Source of the DNA: Filomicrobium sp.
GTDB taxonomy: Bacteria > Pseudomonadota > Alphaproteobacteria > Rhizobiales > Hyphomicrobiaceae
Reading direction: 5' to 3'
Length of the DNA: 6,598 bases
NCBI GenBank assembly: GCA_021775655.1
Contig: JAJFHK010000387.1
Span: forward strand, 1 to 6,598
The translations under genes were made by a program, and so were the position numbers. A model generated the notes under the pieces. That model saw only the letters and a program-made list of their open reading frames with translations, was not told the origin of the DNA and did not search any database. Positions within the stretch are counted from its first letter, which is position 1; each line of letters begins with the position of its first letter. Positions 6,409 to 6,598 of this stretch are shown here, one piece after another.

Positions 6409-6496
6409 GTCGTGCCGGACCGCCCTCGTCACGCCCCTAGGATAACACTGATTTGCTCCACCCCTTGGCCTTGCGCCTCCAATGCGCTATTTCCCC

Positions 6497-6526
6497 TTGA
6501 CGAAGCCCCCTCGAACAATGTTTCTA
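6497..6526 (+). promoter_or_regulatory. Likely sigma-70 promoter of the tRNA-His gene
   Basis: TTGACG (6497-6502), preceded by C as in the alphaproteobacterial CTTGAC form, is followed after 18 bp by TTTCTA (6521-6526). The next bases, GCGGGTC, form a GC-rich discriminator, a feature known from stable-RNA promoters under stringent control. The tRNA begins about 33 bp further on, a sensible leader length. The -10 is a weak match, so its exact register is uncertain. Confidence 0.5.
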
Positions 6527-6539
6527 GCGGGTCTTCCAA

Positions 6540-6554
6540 GGCGCATTGAGCGCC
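6540..6554 (+). other. Small hairpin in the tRNA leader
   Basis: GGCGC (6540-6544) and GCGCC (6550-6554) form a 5-bp stem with a 5-nt loop ending 5 nt before the tRNA. Separately, GCGCATTG (6541-6548) is the inverse of CAATGCGC (6480-6487), so an 8-bp inverted repeat also brackets the promoter. The stem could help leader processing, but this is inference. Confidence 0.3.
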
Positions 6555-6559
6555 CCAAT

Positions 6560-6598
6560 GCCGCCTTAGCTCAGTAGGTTAGAGCGCTAGATTGTGGA
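6560..6598 (+). tRNA. tRNA-His (anticodon GTG), 5' part, cut by the window edge
   Basis: The order of elements is that of a tRNA: acceptor 5' strand GCCGCCT (6560-6566), TA, D-stem GCTC (6569-6572), D-loop AGTAGGTTA with its GG pair, D-stem GAGC (6582-6585), G26, anticodon stem CTAGA (6587-6591), and the seven-base anticodon loop TTGTGGA (6592-6598). The anticodon at 6594-6596 is GTG, reading His codons. The base before G1 is T, so no G-1 is encoded; most bacterial His tRNAs carry G-1, while alphaproteobacterial ones are known to lack it, which fits the suggested lineage. The 3' half lies beyond the window, so stem pairing cannot be verified. Confidence 0.85.

Overview
The window looks like a stretch of an alphaproteobacterial chromosome, probably Hyphomicrobiales (Rhizobiales). 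Three things suggest this: a moderately GC-rich background, a cytoplasmic histidine kinase whose phospho-acceptor region resembles the PdhS/DivJ type, and a His tRNA that starts directly at G1 as alphaproteobacterial ones do. The genus cannot be told from sequence alone. No phage, transposon, CRISPR or defence module is visible.

Layout from left to right. Positions 1-202 are an AT-rich leader containing a 12-bp perfect palindrome. It leads into a plus-strand gene (203-970) for a secreted M15-type zinc peptidase with a very long Lys/Tyr/Ser linker. This gene converges on a minus-strand gene (1051-2496) for a periplasmic PotD-like substrate-binding protein, and a strong hairpin terminator (993-1018) serves both. 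Upstream on the minus strand is an AsmA-family envelope protein (2673-4562). A gene-free stretch of about 330 bp follows, holding a CTGGCA-type palindrome. Next comes the decayed C-terminal end of an ABC-transporter permease (about 4894-5384), then a small soluble sensor histidine kinase (5510-6328). The right edge cuts through a plus-strand tRNA-His (GTG) behind a plausible sigma-70 promoter.

Functionally the window is mostly cell-envelope business: a peptidoglycan or envelope peptidase, a periplasmic binding protein and an AsmA-like membrane-anchored protein. The binding protein has no permease or ATPase partner here, and the only permease sequence is broken, so an ancestral transporter locus may have been eroded. 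The histidine kinase has no adjacent response regulator. I do not see a coherent new multi-gene system. The most unusual features are the low-complexity extensions of the two convergent exported proteins, one strongly basic and one strongly acidic, together with the permease remnant and an imperfect 19-bp direct repeat bracketing the AsmA gene.
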